A stretch of DNA of 64,000 nt from Pantoea allii (lineage in GTDB: Bacteria; Pseudomonadota; Gammaproteobacteria; Enterobacterales; Enterobacteriaceae): positions 28,070 to 92,069 of the forward strand of contig NZ_NTMH01000020.1 in the NCBI RefSeq assembly GCF_002307475.1, read 5' to 3'. Under the pieces are notes generated by a model. The model was not told the DNA's origin. It did no database searches and worked only from the letters and a program-made list of their open reading frames with translations. A program made the translations under genes and the position numbers. This document shows, piece by piece, positions 1 through 11,441 of this stretch (position 1 is its first letter; each line of letters opens with the position of its first letter).

Positions 1-549
1 TGCCAGCTGTGCCTCCAGTTCCTCCCGACGATAAACGGTGCCGCCTGGGTTCTGAGGATTACAGAGCATCAACAGCTTTTTGTCCTGCATCTTTCCCTCC
101 GCTGCGCGCAGATCCATCACCCAACGTCCTTGCTGCAAGGTTAATGGCAGGCTCAGCTGATCGCGCTCTGCCAGTCTGGCGGCCGAACGGAAAGGGGGAT
201 AAATCGGTAAGGGGGCAACGGTGCCTTGCTGTGGCGAGGTAAAGGCCCGAACCGACAGATTTAAGCCGCAGACCACGCCGGGTAAAACCACTATCCATTC
301 GGAATCAACCTGCCAGTGATAGCGCGATGCACAACGTGCGATCAGCGCTTTTATCAGGCCGTGAGGCGCATCACCGTAACCAAAAACGCCGTGGTCAACG
401 CGACTTTTAATGGCTTCAATGATCGACTCAGGCGATCGAAAATCGGTATCGGCGACCCACAGTGGCAGAATATCCTGACCCGCATATTTGTGCCATTTAA
501 GACTATCACTGTGACGGCGGTCTATCCGTTGGTCAAAATTGAATGTCAT
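1..549 (-). CDS. PatB/MalY-type PLP aminotransferase (cystathionine beta-lyase-like), 3' end outside window
   Basis: Reading from the ATG at 549 towards base 1 gives 183 uninterrupted codons that run off the window. The protein begins MTFNFDQRIDRRHSDSLKW and contains LPLWVADTDF, GVFGYGD and NPQNPGG, typical of the MalY/PatB branch of fold-type I PLP enzymes (class I/II aminotransferases). Family members cleave cystathionine or cysteine C-S bonds. The PLP lysine lies beyond the window, so catalytic competence cannot be checked. Only a weak GGA about 9 bases upstream could serve as ribosome binding site. The gene is divergent from cutC. The family call is firm; the substrate is not known. Confidence 0.85.
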   Translation of the reverse strand, partial: MTFNFDQRIDRRHSDSLKWHKYAGQDILPLWVADTDFRSPESIIEAIKSRVDHGVFGYGDAPHGLIKALIARCASRYHWQVDSEWIVVLPGVVCGLNLSVRAFTSPQQGTVAPLPIYPPFRSAARLAERDQLSLPLTLQQGRWVMDLRAAEGKMQDKKLLMLCNPQNPGGTVYRREELEAQLA

Positions 550-635
550 AGTTAGTTTTCCACGTAAACTGTTCTAAGGGATAAGCATACCTGACGAATT
601 TGGCGTGAACAGGAAGCCATGTAAAGGAGAAGAGA

Positions 636-1388
636 ATGACCACACTGGAAATTTGTTGCTATGGCGTGGATTGTGCATTAACCGCCCAGCAGGCGGGAGC
701 CGATCGCATTGAGCTTTGCGCGGCGCCACGTGAAGGCGGACTGACGCCTTCTGCAGGCATGCTGGAAGTCGCCCGTCGTGACATTTCTGTTCCGGTGCAT
801 CCTATCGTTCGCCCGCGCGGCGGCGACTTTTGCTATTCCAGCCGTGAATTTGAAACGATGAAGTCAGACGTAGCACGCATCCGTGAACTGGGGTTCCCGG
901 GCATCGTGCTGGGTATGTTGGATGAAGATGCCAATATCCACGCCAGCCAGATGCGCCAGATTATGGCGCTTTGCGACGGTATGGCGGTGACCTTTCATCG
1001 CGCCTTTGATTTGTGCCATCGGCCTAAGCGATCGCTTGAGGTGTTGACGGACTTCGGCGTCCGGCGCATCCTGACCTCTGGCCAGCAACAAAGCGCGGAA
1101 AACGGAATTGCATTATTGAGGGAACTTAATGAATACAGCACAGGTCCAATCATTATGGCCGGTGCTGGGGTACGTCTCAGCAACCTGCAAAAGTTTCTTG
1201 ATGCGGATATCCGCGAGGTACACAGCTCGGCCAGCCACCTTGTGGCATCGCCGATGCGCTACCGCAAAGCGGGTGTCTCCATGTGTTCCGAAGCCGAAAT
1301 TGATGAGTTCAGCCGTTACTGCGTCGACAGCGATGTCGTTGAAGCAATGAAAAGCGTGATGCAGATGAATACCGCCCGAGTGGCCTGA
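636..1388 (+). CDS. cutC: Copper homeostasis protein CutC
   Basis: This 250-residue protein matches the length and sequence of enterobacterial CutC, a cytoplasmic TIM-barrel protein. It begins [19 protein letters not shown] and shows the conserved segments [33 protein letters not shown] and VTFHRAFD. The family was linked to copper tolerance in E. coli, but its biochemical activity is still poorly defined. A strong AAGGAGAAGAG site precedes the ATG. An intrinsic terminator about 60 bases after the stop indicates a monocistronic unit. In E. coli it lies in the same neighbourhood as cmoAB and argS, which supports orthology. Confidence 0.95.
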   Translation: MTTLEICCYGVDCALTAQQAGADRIELCAAPREGGLTPSAGMLEVARRDISVPVHPIVRPRGGDFCYSSREFETMKSDVARIRELGFPGIVLGMLDEDANIHASQMRQIMALCDGMAVTFHRAFDLCHRPKRSLEVLTDFGVRRILTSGQQQSAENGIALLRELNEYSTGPIIMAGAGVRLSNLQKFLDADIREVHSSASHLVASPMRYRKAGVSMCSEAEIDEFSRYCVDSDVVEAMKSVMQMNTARVA

Positions 1389-1449
1389 CTCACTACCAGT
1401 TTTGCCGCGCAGCACGCCGTTTGATGACGTGATGTTTGCAAGTACCAAA

Positions 1450-1477
1450 CCCCAGCACATTTGCTGGGGTATTTTTT
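1450..1477 (+). terminator. Intrinsic terminator after cutC
   Basis: An 8-bp perfect stem (CCCCAGCA / TGCTGGGG) with a 4-base loop is followed by TATTTTTT. It ends the cutC transcript. Confidence 0.85.
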
Positions 1478-1615
1478 GTCCAAAATTCCGTCATGACGCC
1501 TCTGGGATGGCCTGTGAGGCAATCGTGCTGTCAAAATAATTCTGCTTTCCTTCATCAGTCGGTTCCTGCTATTTAAGGTAAACCGTTAACGACATTGACG
1601 TCCGAGGCTCATACC

Positions 1616-2458
1616 ATGCGATGCGTTCTGCTGTCCGCTGTAATCACCCTGATTTCATTCCCCTCTTCATGGGCAGCAGCATGCCAGCCACACAATAAAG
1701 CGGTGACCAACAGCAATAACTGGATTCTGCTGGGCGGTAGCGCAAAGGGTGAGGTACGTCAGGTCATCGCCGGTGAGTTTGGCAAAGACGTTAATTCACA
1801 AAAGCGGGTGCTGGGGCAGTTCGACCGCTGTGGCGATCTGCTGGTGGCCGATATCAGCTACGACAAAAATGAGCGTAATGTCATCCTGAGTATGGAGCAA
1901 CACCTGGTGCGGGTTCAGGGCGGCTGGGTCGCGGAATATGCCTATCTGGTTAAAGTGTTAAAGCAGGGTAGCGAAGTGGTGGTGGATAATCGCCAGGGCA
2001 CGATTAACTGGCAGAAGGGTAAAAACGGCAACATCATCAGCGCGTCAGATAAATTTATCAGCATGGGCAAAGACGGTTTTACCGATACGACTTACCGTTA
2101 TGACAACGGCTTCCGTTTGCTGAAAAGTGTTGCGCGGGGAACCGATCCCGTCAGTAACGGTGAATACCGTTATCAATGGAATTCGCAAGGTCTGGTAACG
2201 CGTTCGACCTCGGCCCGTCGCAAAGATACTTACACCTACGACAAGCAGGCGCGGGAACTGCGCCTGAATGGCACCGCGACGACCGACGTCAGCACCTTGC
2301 GCTCCGTGGATGAATGCCAGTTTTGGGATGAAAAGGGCAATTGCACGCTGAGTTATCTGAATGAAACCGAAGTGTTCGAAAAAGGGACCATTCAACGTCA
2401 CCTCAGCGCGGTCTATAAATACCAGTACTGGGATAACCCCGCTGAGGCGACGGAATAG
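1616..2458 (+). CDS. Exported protein, weakly similar to YnfC (UPF0257)
   Basis: The 280-residue product starts with a clear Sec signal peptide: MRCV, a hydrophobic stretch LLSAVITLISF, then SSWAAA, with cleavage likely near residue 20. ATG 1616 is preferred because GAGG lies 8 bases upstream; an in-frame TTG at 1595 would spoil the signal peptide. There is no lipobox cysteine at the cleavage site, unlike YnfC lipoproteins. The body has repeated YRYDNG, YRYQWNSQG and YTYDKQ motifs, which recall YnfC or YD/RHS-like beta strands. Function is unknown. It stands alone between cutC and the convergent gldA, whose stop lies 3 bases away. The YnfC link is inferred from recall. Confidence 0.6.
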   Translation: MRCVLLSAVITLISFPSSWAAACQPHNKAVTNSNNWILLGGSAKGEVRQVIAGEFGKDVNSQKRVLGQFDRCGDLLVADISYDKNERNVILSMEQHLVRVQGGWVAEYAYLVKVLKQGSEVVVDNRQGTINWQKGKNGNIISASDKFISMGKDGFTDTTYRYDNGFRLLKSVARGTDPVSNGEYRYQWNSQGLVTRSTSARRKDTYTYDKQARELRLNGTATTDVSTLRSVDECQFWDEKGNCTLSYLNETEVFEKGTIQRHLSAVYKYQYWDNPAEATE

Positions 2459-2461
2459 CGA

Positions 2462-3556
2462 TTATTTTACCGTCTGACTAAAGGCATCCAACCCCAGCAG
2501 CGCATGGGCAATCTGCTCCGGTGCCAGGTTGGGGTTAAGGTTTTTCAGCGTATCGCCTTCACTGTTGGCCAGCGCCCCTATTTTTACCAGATTCTCCCAA
2601 CTTAACCCGTCCAGATGCATCTCTTTCAGCGTTGTTGGCATATTGATCGAGCGGTAGAAACGGATGTAGCGGGCAATTTCCTCATCGGGACGCTGCTCCA
2701 GTACCATCTGGGTTAAGGTGCCGTAGGCCACTTTCTCGCCGTGAGTGAGGTGGTGAATATCGCCTTCGATGGCGGTAAAACCATTGTGAATGGCGTGCGC
2801 GCCTGCCAGACCAGCATTCTCAAACCCCAGTCCTGACAGCAAGGTATTCGCTTCCACCACCGCCTCGACCGCAGGCGTCACGCGTTTTTCTTTAACGGCC
2901 ACATAGGCGCTGTAGCCCCACGTTAATAAGGTCTCTTCGCAGGCGCGGGCGATTGCCAGCCCGGCGATGGTCGGATCGCCATTCACCATCGATTTAGCAT
3001 GGCTACGGGCTACTGCCTGGGCTTCGACCCAGGTGGCCAGACCATCCGCAATGCCCGAGGCAAATAAGCGAGCAGGCGCGGCGGCGCAGACTGCAGTATC
3101 GACCAAAACCAAATCCGGGTTTTTACTGTAGAAGCGATAGCTTTCAAAGACGCCGCTGTCAGAATAGATCACCGACAGGGCACTACAGGGCGCATCGGTG
3201 GAGGCAATCGTCGGGACGATAACCACCGGTTGCTTGAGTTCATCGGCAACTGCTTTAACGGTATCCAGCGTTTTACCGCCACCCAGCCCAATCACCACGT
3301 TACAGCCTTGTTGCTGTGCCTGCTGGCTGAGGCGGGTGATTTCATTACTGGACGCTTCACCATTGAACTGCTGGCGAATAACCTTCACGCCCGCCTGGGT
3401 CAGCGTAGAGTGCGCCCGCTCACCGACCAGTCCCCAGACGACATCGTCTGCCACCACAAAAGCATGATTACCCAACTCGGCGACATAGTTTCCCAGTTCA
3501 TCGAGTACGCCAGCACCTTGCACATATTTGCGGGGTGAAGAGAAAATAAATTTCAT
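2462..3556 (-). CDS. gldA: Glycerol dehydrogenase, NAD+-dependent
   Basis: This 364-residue member of the iron/zinc-type alcohol dehydrogenase family oxidises glycerol to dihydroxyacetone with NAD+ in the cytoplasm. The nucleotide-binding signature GLGGGKTLDTVKAV lies near residues 90-103. The three metal ligands are visible as Asp171 (GIADGLATW), His254 (AGAHAIHNG) and His272 (THGEKVAYG). Length agrees with E. coli GldA (367). The gene is alone here; the fsa-like or dha genes seen beside it in other enterics are absent. It converges with the exported protein gene upstream in coordinates. Confidence 0.95.
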   Translation of the reverse strand: MKFIFSSPRKYVQGAGVLDELGNYVAELGNHAFVVADDVVWGLVGERAHSTLTQAGVKVIRQQFNGEASSNEITRLSQQAQQQGCNVVIGLGGGKTLDTVKAVADELKQPVVIVPTIASTDAPCSALSVIYSDSGVFESYRFYSKNPDLVLVDTAVCAAAPARLFASGIADGLATWVEAQAVARSHAKSMVNGDPTIAGLAIARACEETLLTWGYSAYVAVKEKRVTPAVEAVVEANTLLSGLGFENAGLAGAHAIHNGFTAIEGDIHHLTHGEKVAYGTLTQMVLEQRPDEEIARYIRFYRSINMPTTLKEMHLDGLSWENLVKIGALANSEGDTLKNLNPNLAPEQIAHALLGLDAFSQTVK

Positions 3557-3703
3557 AAACGTTGCTCCTGGTTACATAAATGAAGGCCGTTACCGGCCCG
3601 AAGATAAAGCCCTTAAAAAGAATAGCAGCTAATGCTTTTTTGCTGGCTGTACAGACAGAAATGCGCTTGATATCGTGAGTCGGTGTTTATCGGGGATACG
3701 CAT

Positions 3704-4327
3704 ATGACGGCTTCTTTACTCTCTTTCCTGTTTGCTATTGTGATTTTGACCCTGACACCGGGATTTGATACCGCCTTAATCCTGCGGTCGGCAGCGGCAC
3801 AAGGCTGGCGGCGCGCCAGCGCCACGGCATTAGGCGTGGCCTCAGGGTGTTTGTTGTGGGGGATAGCGGTGGGGCTGGGATTGGGCGCGCTGCTGCTGGC
3901 CTCTGAAATGGCTTATAACCTGTTGAAGTGGATAGGTGCGGCCTACTTACTTTATCTGGGCGTCAAGCTGCTGTGGCACCCACGCACCCAGAGCGCGTCG
4001 CTGCCTGCTGAAGCCGTGGCTCAGCAAAGCCATCTGGTCTGCTTTAGCCGTGGCTTGCTGGGTAATCTGCTGAATCCCAAAGTCGGCGTTTTCTATGTGA
4101 CATTTTTGCCACAGTTTATTCCGCAGGGTGCTTCCGTGGCGATCTGGTGCAGCCTGATGGCGTTGACGCATATGCTGGTGGGATTGGCCTGGAGCACGGT
4201 GCTGATCGGCAGCAGCCATTATTTTGCTGAGCAGTTAAAACGGCCTCGGGTACTGAAGGTCATGGACCGTTTAACCGGCTGTGTGTTTATAGGCTTTGCG
4301 GCGAAACTGGCGCTGTCTCGCCGCTGA
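3704..4327 (+). CDS. LysE/RhtB-family amino acid exporter
   Basis: The product is a 207-residue inner membrane protein with five or six hydrophobic segments. The N-terminal LTPGFDTALILRSAAAQGWR is characteristic of the LysE/RhtB/YahN family (Pfam PF01810), which exports amino acids or derivatives in exchange for protons. ATG 3704 is chosen because GGGGA stands 7 bases upstream; a GTG at 3683 is in frame but lacks such a site. NLLNPKVGVFYVTFLPQFI in the middle is the second conserved family motif. Substrate cannot be told from sequence. The stop lies 3 bases from that of the convergent cmoB. Confidence 0.88.
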   Translation: MTASLLSFLFAIVILTLTPGFDTALILRSAAAQGWRRASATALGVASGCLLWGIAVGLGLGALLLASEMAYNLLKWIGAAYLLYLGVKLLWHPRTQSASLPAEAVAQQSHLVCFSRGLLGNLLNPKVGVFYVTFLPQFIPQGASVAIWCSLMALTHMLVGLAWSTVLIGSSHYFAEQLKRPRVLKVMDRLTGCVFIGFAAKLALSRR

Positions 4328-4330
4328 GGG

Positions 4331-6090
<1,760 letters not shown>

Positions 6091-6104
6091 TTAAGCCGCG
6101 AACA

Positions 6105-6500
6105 TTAATGCAGGGTGAGCACCAACTGCCAGGGCAGATAAATGAGGTTAAAAACCACCATTCCACACAGGGCAAACAGCGTCAGCATCATGCCATATTT
6201 GCGGCCGCTCATGGCGTCATTGCGCAACCCATAAGCGTGCAGGAAACGGCCAATAAAAAACAGGATGCCCGTCAGGTGAACCATCCAGACATCTGCGCCG
6301 TTCATTTCCAGCGTCACGAGTAGCAGCAACGCCAGGGGAATCGTTTCAATGGCATTGCCGTGAATACGGATAGCCATATTCAGGTCGTGATGGCCGCCAT
6401 CCCCAAAGGCAACCTTGTGCTGACGCCGAAAGCGAACGACGTTGAGCGTGAACTTCATTATCAGTAAAGCACCTATAACCACATATAACGCGCTGATCAT
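6105..6500 (-). CDS. yecN: MAPEG-family inner membrane protein YecN
   Basis: This is a 131-residue membrane protein of the MAPEG superfamily with about four hydrophobic helices, the same length as E. coli YecN. Conserved family features include FGDGGHHDLNMAIRIHGNAIE and the later RFLHAYGLR. Two consecutive ATG codons (6503 and 6500) are possible; the second has AAGGA at the better spacing of 7 bases and yields the E. coli length. MAPEG enzymes act in glutathione or eicosanoid chemistry in eukaryotes, but the bacterial substrate is unknown. Head-to-tail with cmoAB, 80 bases upstream. Confidence 0.88.
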   Translation of the reverse strand: MISALYVVIGALLIMKFTLNVVRFRRQHKVAFGDGGHHDLNMAIRIHGNAIETIPLALLLLVTLEMNGADVWMVHLTGILFFIGRFLHAYGLRNDAMSGRKYGMMLTLFALCGMVVFNLIYLPWQLVLTLH

Positions 6501-6554
6501 CATTGATTCCTTTTTTATCGATATCACCAGAGGGGGCGAGGCTGCCCATTGCTA

Positions 6555-7376
6555 TCAGAATAGCGAATCCTGTTGCGGCCAGTCAGGTCCGGGACCGATG
6601 CTGGCATCAATTTTTTGGAGTTCAGGCCATAAAGCCTGCACCAGCGGAAAAACCTGTCCCATATCCGGCGTGTGAATAAACACCAGCGGTTCACTCTGGG
6701 TGTGCCATTCCGCCAGCTTTGTCAGCCAGATGTGAAACAGTGGCAGGCTTTCTTCCAGATTGTCGCTGCCGACAAAGCGAATCATGGGCCGCGAACCGGT
6801 CAACAGCGCGTGCGGCGGAACGCGAGGCTTTTGCTGACGGGCGTGAAGCGCTGCCGGACTTTGCGAGGTGGAGCTATGGACCGGGCGGCTGTCCAGTACG
6901 ACGCGATTCACGCCACGCTGCAGCAGACCGCGGTTCAGGGCGCGTTCTGCCTCACCTTTGGCAAAAAACGCGGCATGACGCACTTCTACGCCATAGGAAA
7001 AATGCGCCGGTAAGCTGTCCAGAAAGCGCCAGAGATCGTTCAACTGGGCGGGCGAAAAGCTGGCAGGCAGCTGTAACCAGTACTGACCAATGCGATCGGC
7101 GAGCGGTGTCATCAGGCGAAAAAAGTCGGTGACTAAATCGTCAGTATTTTGCAGAGCTGCCTGATGGCTAATGCTGCTGGGAAACTTAAAACAGAAACGA
7201 AACTGGTCATGTGTCATATCCCGCCAGCGCAGGACCGTTTCGGTATCCGGCAGCGCATACAGCGTGGTATTGCCCTCCACCGTGCCGAAATAACGCGCAT
7301 AGTCAGCCAGGGTTTCGATGCCCCATCGCTTCCAGTGCGCATGGTGCCATTGTGGCAAACCAATACGAAGTGTCAC
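6555..7376 (-). CDS. yecE: DUF72-family protein YecE
   Basis: The 273-residue protein belongs to DUF72 (YecE), a TIM-barrel family without assigned activity. It matches E. coli YecE (272 aa) across its length: YCF-free start MTLRIGLPQWHH, VEGNTTLYALPD, FRFCFKFPSSISHQAAL and NRVVLDSRPVH. The start is a GTG at 7376 with GGAG about 6 bases upstream; the upstream ATG at 7436 would add 20 residues with no counterpart in relatives. It reads away from aspS, sharing the 7.38-7.60 kb intergenic region. Confidence 0.88.
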   Translation of the reverse strand: MTLRIGLPQWHHAHWKRWGIETLADYARYFGTVEGNTTLYALPDTETVLRWRDMTHDQFRFCFKFPSSISHQAALQNTDDLVTDFFRLMTPLADRIGQYWLQLPASFSPAQLNDLWRFLDSLPAHFSYGVEVRHAAFFAKGEAERALNRGLLQRGVNRVVLDSRPVHSSTSQSPAALHARQQKPRVPPHALLTGSRPMIRFVGSDNLEESLPLFHIWLTKLAEWHTQSEPLVFIHTPDMGQVFPLVQALWPELQKIDASIGPGPDWPQQDSLF

Positions 7377-7483
7377 GCCTGACTCCCGCCGTTGAGTGTG
7401 ATAGTAATTATCCTGTAAGGCAGTATATTGACGCAAACCGGTGAAAAGCGAACAGGAAATGCCGCGCTTTAATGTGGCTCCAC

Positions 7484-7512
7484 TTATCCTGTTTGCCTTT
7501 TTCCATTATAAT
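7484..7512 (+). promoter_or_regulatory. Probable sigma70 promoter of aspS
   Basis: A perfect -10 box TATAAT at 7507-7512 stands 17 bases after a weak -35 TTATCC at 7484-7489. Transcription would begin about 80 bases before the aspS ATG. A short inverted repeat AGCACC/GGTGCT lies in the leader. Confidence 0.55.
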
Positions 7513-7596
7513 AGCGGCCTTTTTTACGACAGCACCTCATCAGGTTACGCGGCCCGGTGCTGTCAGCTGCAGCGGCGAAGTTAAAAGGATAGTGTT

Positions 7597-9375
7597 ATGC
7601 GTACAGAGTATTGTGGACAGCTCAATCTGTCTCATGTAGGTCAGCAAGTCACGCTTTGCGGCTGGGTCAACCGCCGTCGCGATCTGGGAAGCCTGATTTT
7701 TATCGATATGCGCGACCGTGAAGGTATTGTGCAGGTATTTTTTGATCCCGATCGTCAGGATGCATTCAAGCTGGCTTCTGAACTGCGTAACGAATTCTGT
7801 ATCCAGATCAGCGGAACTGTGCGTGCGCGTGACGGGAAAAACAAAAATGCCGATATGGCGACCGGTGAAGTCGAAGTGTTTGCCGAAACGCTGAATATCA
7901 TTAACCGTTCCGAACCGCTCCCGCTCGATTCCAATCAGAACAACAGCGAAGAAGCGCGTCTGAAGTACCGCTATCTTGATCTGCGTCGTCCGGAAATGGT
8001 TGAGCGCTTAAAGACCCGTGCAAAAATCACCAGCTTTGTGCGTCGCTTTATGGATGAGGCGGGCTTCCTGGATATTGAAACGCCGATGCTGACGAAGGCT
8101 ACGCCGGAAGGCGCGCGTGATTACCTGGTGCCGAGCCGCGTGCACAAAGGGAAGTTCTACGCACTGCCTCAGTCACCGCAGCTGTTTAAGCAGTTGCTGA
8201 TGATGTCGGGTTTTGACCGCTATTATCAGATCGTCAAATGCTTCCGTGATGAAGATTTACGTGCTGACCGCCAGCCTGAATTTACGCAAATCGACGTGGA
8301 AACCTCCTTCCTGACCGCGCCGCAGGTGCGTGAGATTATGGAACGCATGATCCGCGAACTCTGGCAGAGTGTGAAGGGCGTGGATCTCGGTGAGTTTCCG
8401 CAGATGACCTTTGCCGAAGCCATGCATCGCTACGGGTCTGACAAACCGGACCTGCGTAACCCGATGGAACTGGTGGATGTTGGCGATCTGCTGAAAACAG
8501 TGGAATTCCAGGTGTTCTCCGGCCCGGCTAACGACGAGAAAGGCCGTGTTGCTGCGCTGCGCGTACCCGGCGGTGCGCAACTGAGCCGTAAACAGATTGA
8601 TGAATACGGCAAGTTTGTCGAGATCTACGGTGCCAAAGGTCTGGCGTGGATGAAGGTAAATGAACGCGCGAACGGTCTGGACGGCGTGCAGAGTCCGGTG
8701 GCGAAATTCCTTAACGCTGAGATCGTCGAAACCGTTCTCAGCCGCACCGGCGCTCAGGATGGCGATATCCTCTTCTTCGGTGCCGACCGTGCCAAAGTGG
8801 TGGCGGATGCGTTAGGCGCACTGCGTCTGAAAGTGGGCCGCGACCTGCAGATCACCGATGAGAAAGCCTGGGCACCGCTGTGGGTTATCGACTTCCCGAT
8901 GTTTGAAGAAGATGACGAAGGTGGCCTGGCCGCAATGCACCACCCGTTTACCGCACCGAAAGCGATGAGTGCGGAACAGCTGGCGGCCGATCCTACCCAG
9001 GCCGTAGCGAATGCTTACGACATGGTGATCAACGGCTATGAAGTGGGCGGCGGTTCTGTGCGTATCCATAACGGTAAAATGCAGCAGACGGTGTTTAGCA
9101 TTCTGGGCATAGAAGAGCATGAACAGCGTGAGAAGTTTGGCTTCCTGCTGGATGCACTGAAGTACGGCACGCCGCCGCATGCTGGCCTGGCCTTTGGTCT
9201 GGATCGTCTGACCATGCTGTTAACCGGTACCGATAATATTCGTGACGTTATCGCCTTCCCGAAAACCACGGCAGCGGCCTGTATGATGACTGAAGCGCCA
9301 AGCGAAGCCAATCCGGCCTCACTGCTTGAATTAGGCATTCAGGTGGTCAAGAAAGATAAGCTTGAGAATAAGTAA
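7597..9375 (+). CDS. aspS: Aspartyl-tRNA synthetase
   Basis: This 592-residue class II synthetase charges tRNA-Asp with aspartate. The N-terminal OB-fold anticodon-binding domain occupies about residues 1-105. Motif 2 is visible as [19 protein letters not shown] and motif 3 as GLAFGLDRL near the C terminus; GGGSVRIHN lies between, and the bacterial GAD insertion sits at roughly 290-420. Length matches E. coli AspS (590). AAAAGGAT lies before the ATG. The TAA stop shares its last base with the nudB ATG, so the two genes are cotranscribed and probably coupled. Confidence 0.98.
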   Translation: MRTEYCGQLNLSHVGQQVTLCGWVNRRRDLGSLIFIDMRDREGIVQVFFDPDRQDAFKLASELRNEFCIQISGTVRARDGKNKNADMATGEVEVFAETLNIINRSEPLPLDSNQNNSEEARLKYRYLDLRRPEMVERLKTRAKITSFVRRFMDEAGFLDIETPMLTKATPEGARDYLVPSRVHKGKFYALPQSPQLFKQLLMMSGFDRYYQIVKCFRDEDLRADRQPEFTQIDVETSFLTAPQVREIMERMIRELWQSVKGVDLGEFPQMTFAEAMHRYGSDKPDLRNPMELVDVGDLLKTVEFQVFSGPANDEKGRVAALRVPGGAQLSRKQIDEYGKFVEIYGAKGLAWMKVNERANGLDGVQSPVAKFLNAEIVETVLSRTGAQDGDILFFGADRAKVVADALGALRLKVGRDLQITDEKAWAPLWVIDFPMFEEDDEGGLAAMHHPFTAPKAMSAEQLAADPTQAVANAYDMVINGYEVGGGSVRIHNGKMQQTVFSILGIEEHEQREKFGFLLDALKYGTPPHAGLAFGLDRLTMLLTGTDNIRDVIAFPKTTAAACMMTEAPSEANPASLLELGIQVVKKDKLENK

Positions 9376-9806
9376 TGCCGTATAAACATCCGGTTTCTGT
9401 GTTAGTGGTGATTGTTGCGCAGGACAGTGGCCGGGTGTTAATGCTGCAGCGCCGTGATGACCCGGACTTTTGGCAATCGGTCACCGGCAGCCTTGAAGCG
9501 GATGAAGTGCCGCTTCAGGCGGCTGAGCGCGAAGTGGGTGAGGAATTAGGCATTGATGTGCAGGCCGAGCAGCTAACGATAGAAGACTGTCAGCGTGAAA
9601 TCGACTTTGAGATTTTCCCGCACTATCGGCATCGTTACGCGCCCGGCACCACGCACAATCGTGAGCACTGGTTCAGGTTGACCTTACCGACTGAGCGCGA
9701 CCTGCTGCTCACTGAGCATCTTGCCGCGTGCTGGCTTGAGCCTGCCGCCGCCGCGGCCCTCACTAAGTCCTGGAGTAATCGTCAGGCGATTGAAGAATTT
9801 ATTTGA
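9375..9806 (+). CDS. nudB: Dihydroneopterin triphosphate diphosphatase NudB
   Basis: NudB removes pyrophosphate from dihydroneopterin triphosphate, an early folate synthesis step. The 143-residue protein has a full Nudix box: GSLEADEVPLQAAEREVGEE followed by LGI, within residues 35-58. Length is close to E. coli NudB (150). The ATG overlaps the aspS stop by one base, as in E. coli, where nudB follows aspS and precedes yebC. No separate promoter is evident. Confidence 0.94.
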   Translation: MPYKHPVSVLVVIVAQDSGRVLMLQRRDDPDFWQSVTGSLEADEVPLQAAEREVGEELGIDVQAEQLTIEDCQREIDFEIFPHYRHRYAPGTTHNREHWFRLTLPTERDLLLTEHLAACWLEPAAAAALTKSWSNRQAIEEFI

Positions 9807-10108
9807 ATGCTTGCCGCAACGCGTTATTTGCGCGGCGAATGCATTAAGTTTTATGAAGCGGGTAAGTTGCCACACAACTTCACCAACGCATTGAACAGTC
9901 GAGCGTAAACGGCGCAGCGAGGCCGGTTACCGCCAGCGTACCGCAACCGACGCGTACTTGGGTACGTGAGGATGACGGGTGATGCTCGCCCCTTCGGGGC
10001 CGCCTTTTCCGGGCGTTCAGGTTGTCTGCAACCTGGGTGAGCACTGGCGGGAGTCGGGGTCGCACGTCAGATAGCTCGGGCGAAATAAAAGATTGGAGAG
10101 AAAGTAAG
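9807..10108 (+). other. Hairpin-rich intergenic region between nudB and yebC
   Basis: These 302 bases hold no credible gene. They contain three good inverted repeats in the yebC leader orientation: CGTAC-TTGG-GTACG at about 9953-9966, GCCCC-TTC-GGGGC at about 9989-10001, and AGGTTG-TCTG-CAACCT at about 10018-10033. None is followed by a T run, so they are not simple terminators. The segment could be a dispersed intergenic repeat of the genus or a structured leader. No second copy occurs in this window. An open frame of 29 codons before yebC lacks similarity and was not annotated. Confidence 0.5.
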
Positions 10109-10852
10109 ATGGCTGGACACAGTAAATGGGCGAATACCAAGCACCGCAAGGCGGCACAGGATGCCAAACGCGGAAAAATCTTCACCAAAATCATTCGTGA
10201 GCTGGTCACGGCGGCCAAACTGGGCGGCGGCGATCCTGGCTCGAACCCGCGTCTGCGTGCGGCGATGGATAAAGCGCTGTCCAACAACATGACGCGTGAC
10301 ACCATGAACCGGGCGATTGCACGCGGCGTGGGCGGTGAAGATGATTCCAATATGGAAACCATCATTTATGAAGGTTACGGTCCTGGCGGGTCAGCCGTGA
10401 TGATTGAGTGCCTGAGTGACAACCGCAACCGCACCGTTGGTGAAGTGCGTCATGCCTTCACCAAAACCGGCGGCAACCTGGGCACCGACGGCTCCGTGGC
10501 CTATCTGTTCAGCAAAAAAGGCGTGATCTCCTACGCACCGGGACATGACGAAGATGCGGTCATGGAAGCGGCGCTGGAAGCGGGCGCAGAAGATGTGGTC
10601 AGTTACGATGACGGTGCCATCGACGTGTTTACCGCGTGGGAAGAGATGGGTGCAGTGCGTGATGCGCTGGAAGCGGCTGGCCTGAAAGCCGACACGGCCG
10701 AAGTGGCGATGATCCCGTCAACCAAAGCGGAAATGGATGCGGAAACGGCCCCCAAACTGCTGCGTCTTATCGATATGCTGGAAGACTGTGATGACGTGCA
10801 GGAGGTTTACCATAACGGTGAAATCTCCGACGAGGTGGCGGAAACGCTTTAA
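10109..10852 (+). CDS. yebC: YebC/PmpR-family transcriptional or translational regulator
   Basis: The 247-residue product starts [20 protein letters not shown], the hallmark of the YebC/TACO1 family. ATG 10109 has GGAGAGAAAG upstream and matches E. coli YebC (246 aa); the frame is open 29 codons further upstream but without similarity. Family members act as DNA-binding regulators (PmpR) or, as recently shown for bacterial and mitochondrial homologues, assist ribosomes on polyproline or hard-to-translate stretches. It is followed 36 bases later by ruvC, the conserved enteric order, and probably shares its transcript. Confidence 0.95.
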   Translation: MAGHSKWANTKHRKAAQDAKRGKIFTKIIRELVTAAKLGGGDPGSNPRLRAAMDKALSNNMTRDTMNRAIARGVGGEDDSNMETIIYEGYGPGGSAVMIECLSDNRNRTVGEVRHAFTKTGGNLGTDGSVAYLFSKKGVISYAPGHDEDAVMEAALEAGAEDVVSYDDGAIDVFTAWEEMGAVRDALEAAGLKADTAEVAMIPSTKAEMDAETAPKLLRLIDMLEDCDDVQEVYHNGEISDEVAETL

Positions 10853-10888
10853 TGCTGTACTGCCGCACGCTCAGGCTGGAGACGCGTT

Positions 10889-11416
10889 ATGTCGATTATT
10901 TTGGGGATTGACCCCGGCTCACGCGTTACCGGTTATGGGGTGATTCGTCAGACCGGTCGCCAGCTCACTTATCTGGGCAGCGGCTGTATTCGTACCAACA
11001 CAACGGAATTACCAGCACGTCTCAAGCTGATCTATGCCGGGGTCTGCGAAATCATTACGCAGTTTTCCCCGGATTTTTTCGCGATAGAACAGGTTTTTAT
11101 GGCGAAGAATGCGGATTCTGCCCTGAAGCTGGGGCAGGCGCGAGGTGCTGCTATCGTGGCGGCGGTTAACCATGATTTGCCGGTATTCGAATATGCGGCG
11201 CGTCAGGTGAAGCAAACGGTGGTGGGCACAGGCGGTGCGGAAAAAAGCCAGGTTCAACATATGGTCAAATCCCTGCTGAAACTGGCGGCGAATCCGCAGG
11301 CCGATGCCGCCGATGCACTGGCAATCGCCATCACGCACTGCCACGTTGCACAAAACGCGGCGCGCATGAGTGACAGCAAGCTGGTGCTGAGCCGTGGCAG
11401 ATTGCGCCAGAGTTAA
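10889..11416 (+). CDS. ruvC: Holliday junction endonuclease RuvC
   Basis: RuvC is the dimeric resolvase that nicks Holliday junctions symmetrically, working with RuvAB. The 175-residue protein carries the RNase H-like fold acidic residues: Asp8 in [14 protein letters not shown], Glu in [12 protein letters not shown], and the pair in [16 protein letters not shown]. Length is close to E. coli (173). It lies between yebC and ruvA; unlike ruvAB it is not expected to be SOS-induced, and the hairpin at 11442-11468 would end its transcript. Confidence 0.97.
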   Translation: MSIILGIDPGSRVTGYGVIRQTGRQLTYLGSGCIRTNTTELPARLKLIYAGVCEIITQFSPDFFAIEQVFMAKNADSALKLGQARGAAIVAAVNHDLPVFEYAARQVKQTVVGTGGAEKSQVQHMVKSLLKLAANPQADAADALAIAITHCHVAQNAARMSDSKLVLSRGRLRQS

Positions 11417-11441
11417 CAGCAACCGCAGCGTAATCGCTATC

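Noticed and set aside
316..555. 79-codon plus-strand ORF near the left edge
   Set aside because: It is the complement of the PatB/MalY-type gene, which continues past the window edge and is clearly homologous to that family.
10022..10108. 29-codon N-terminal extension of YebC
   Set aside because: The YebC family begins at MAGHSKW and a good ribosome binding site precedes that ATG; the extension lies in the hairpin-rich leader.
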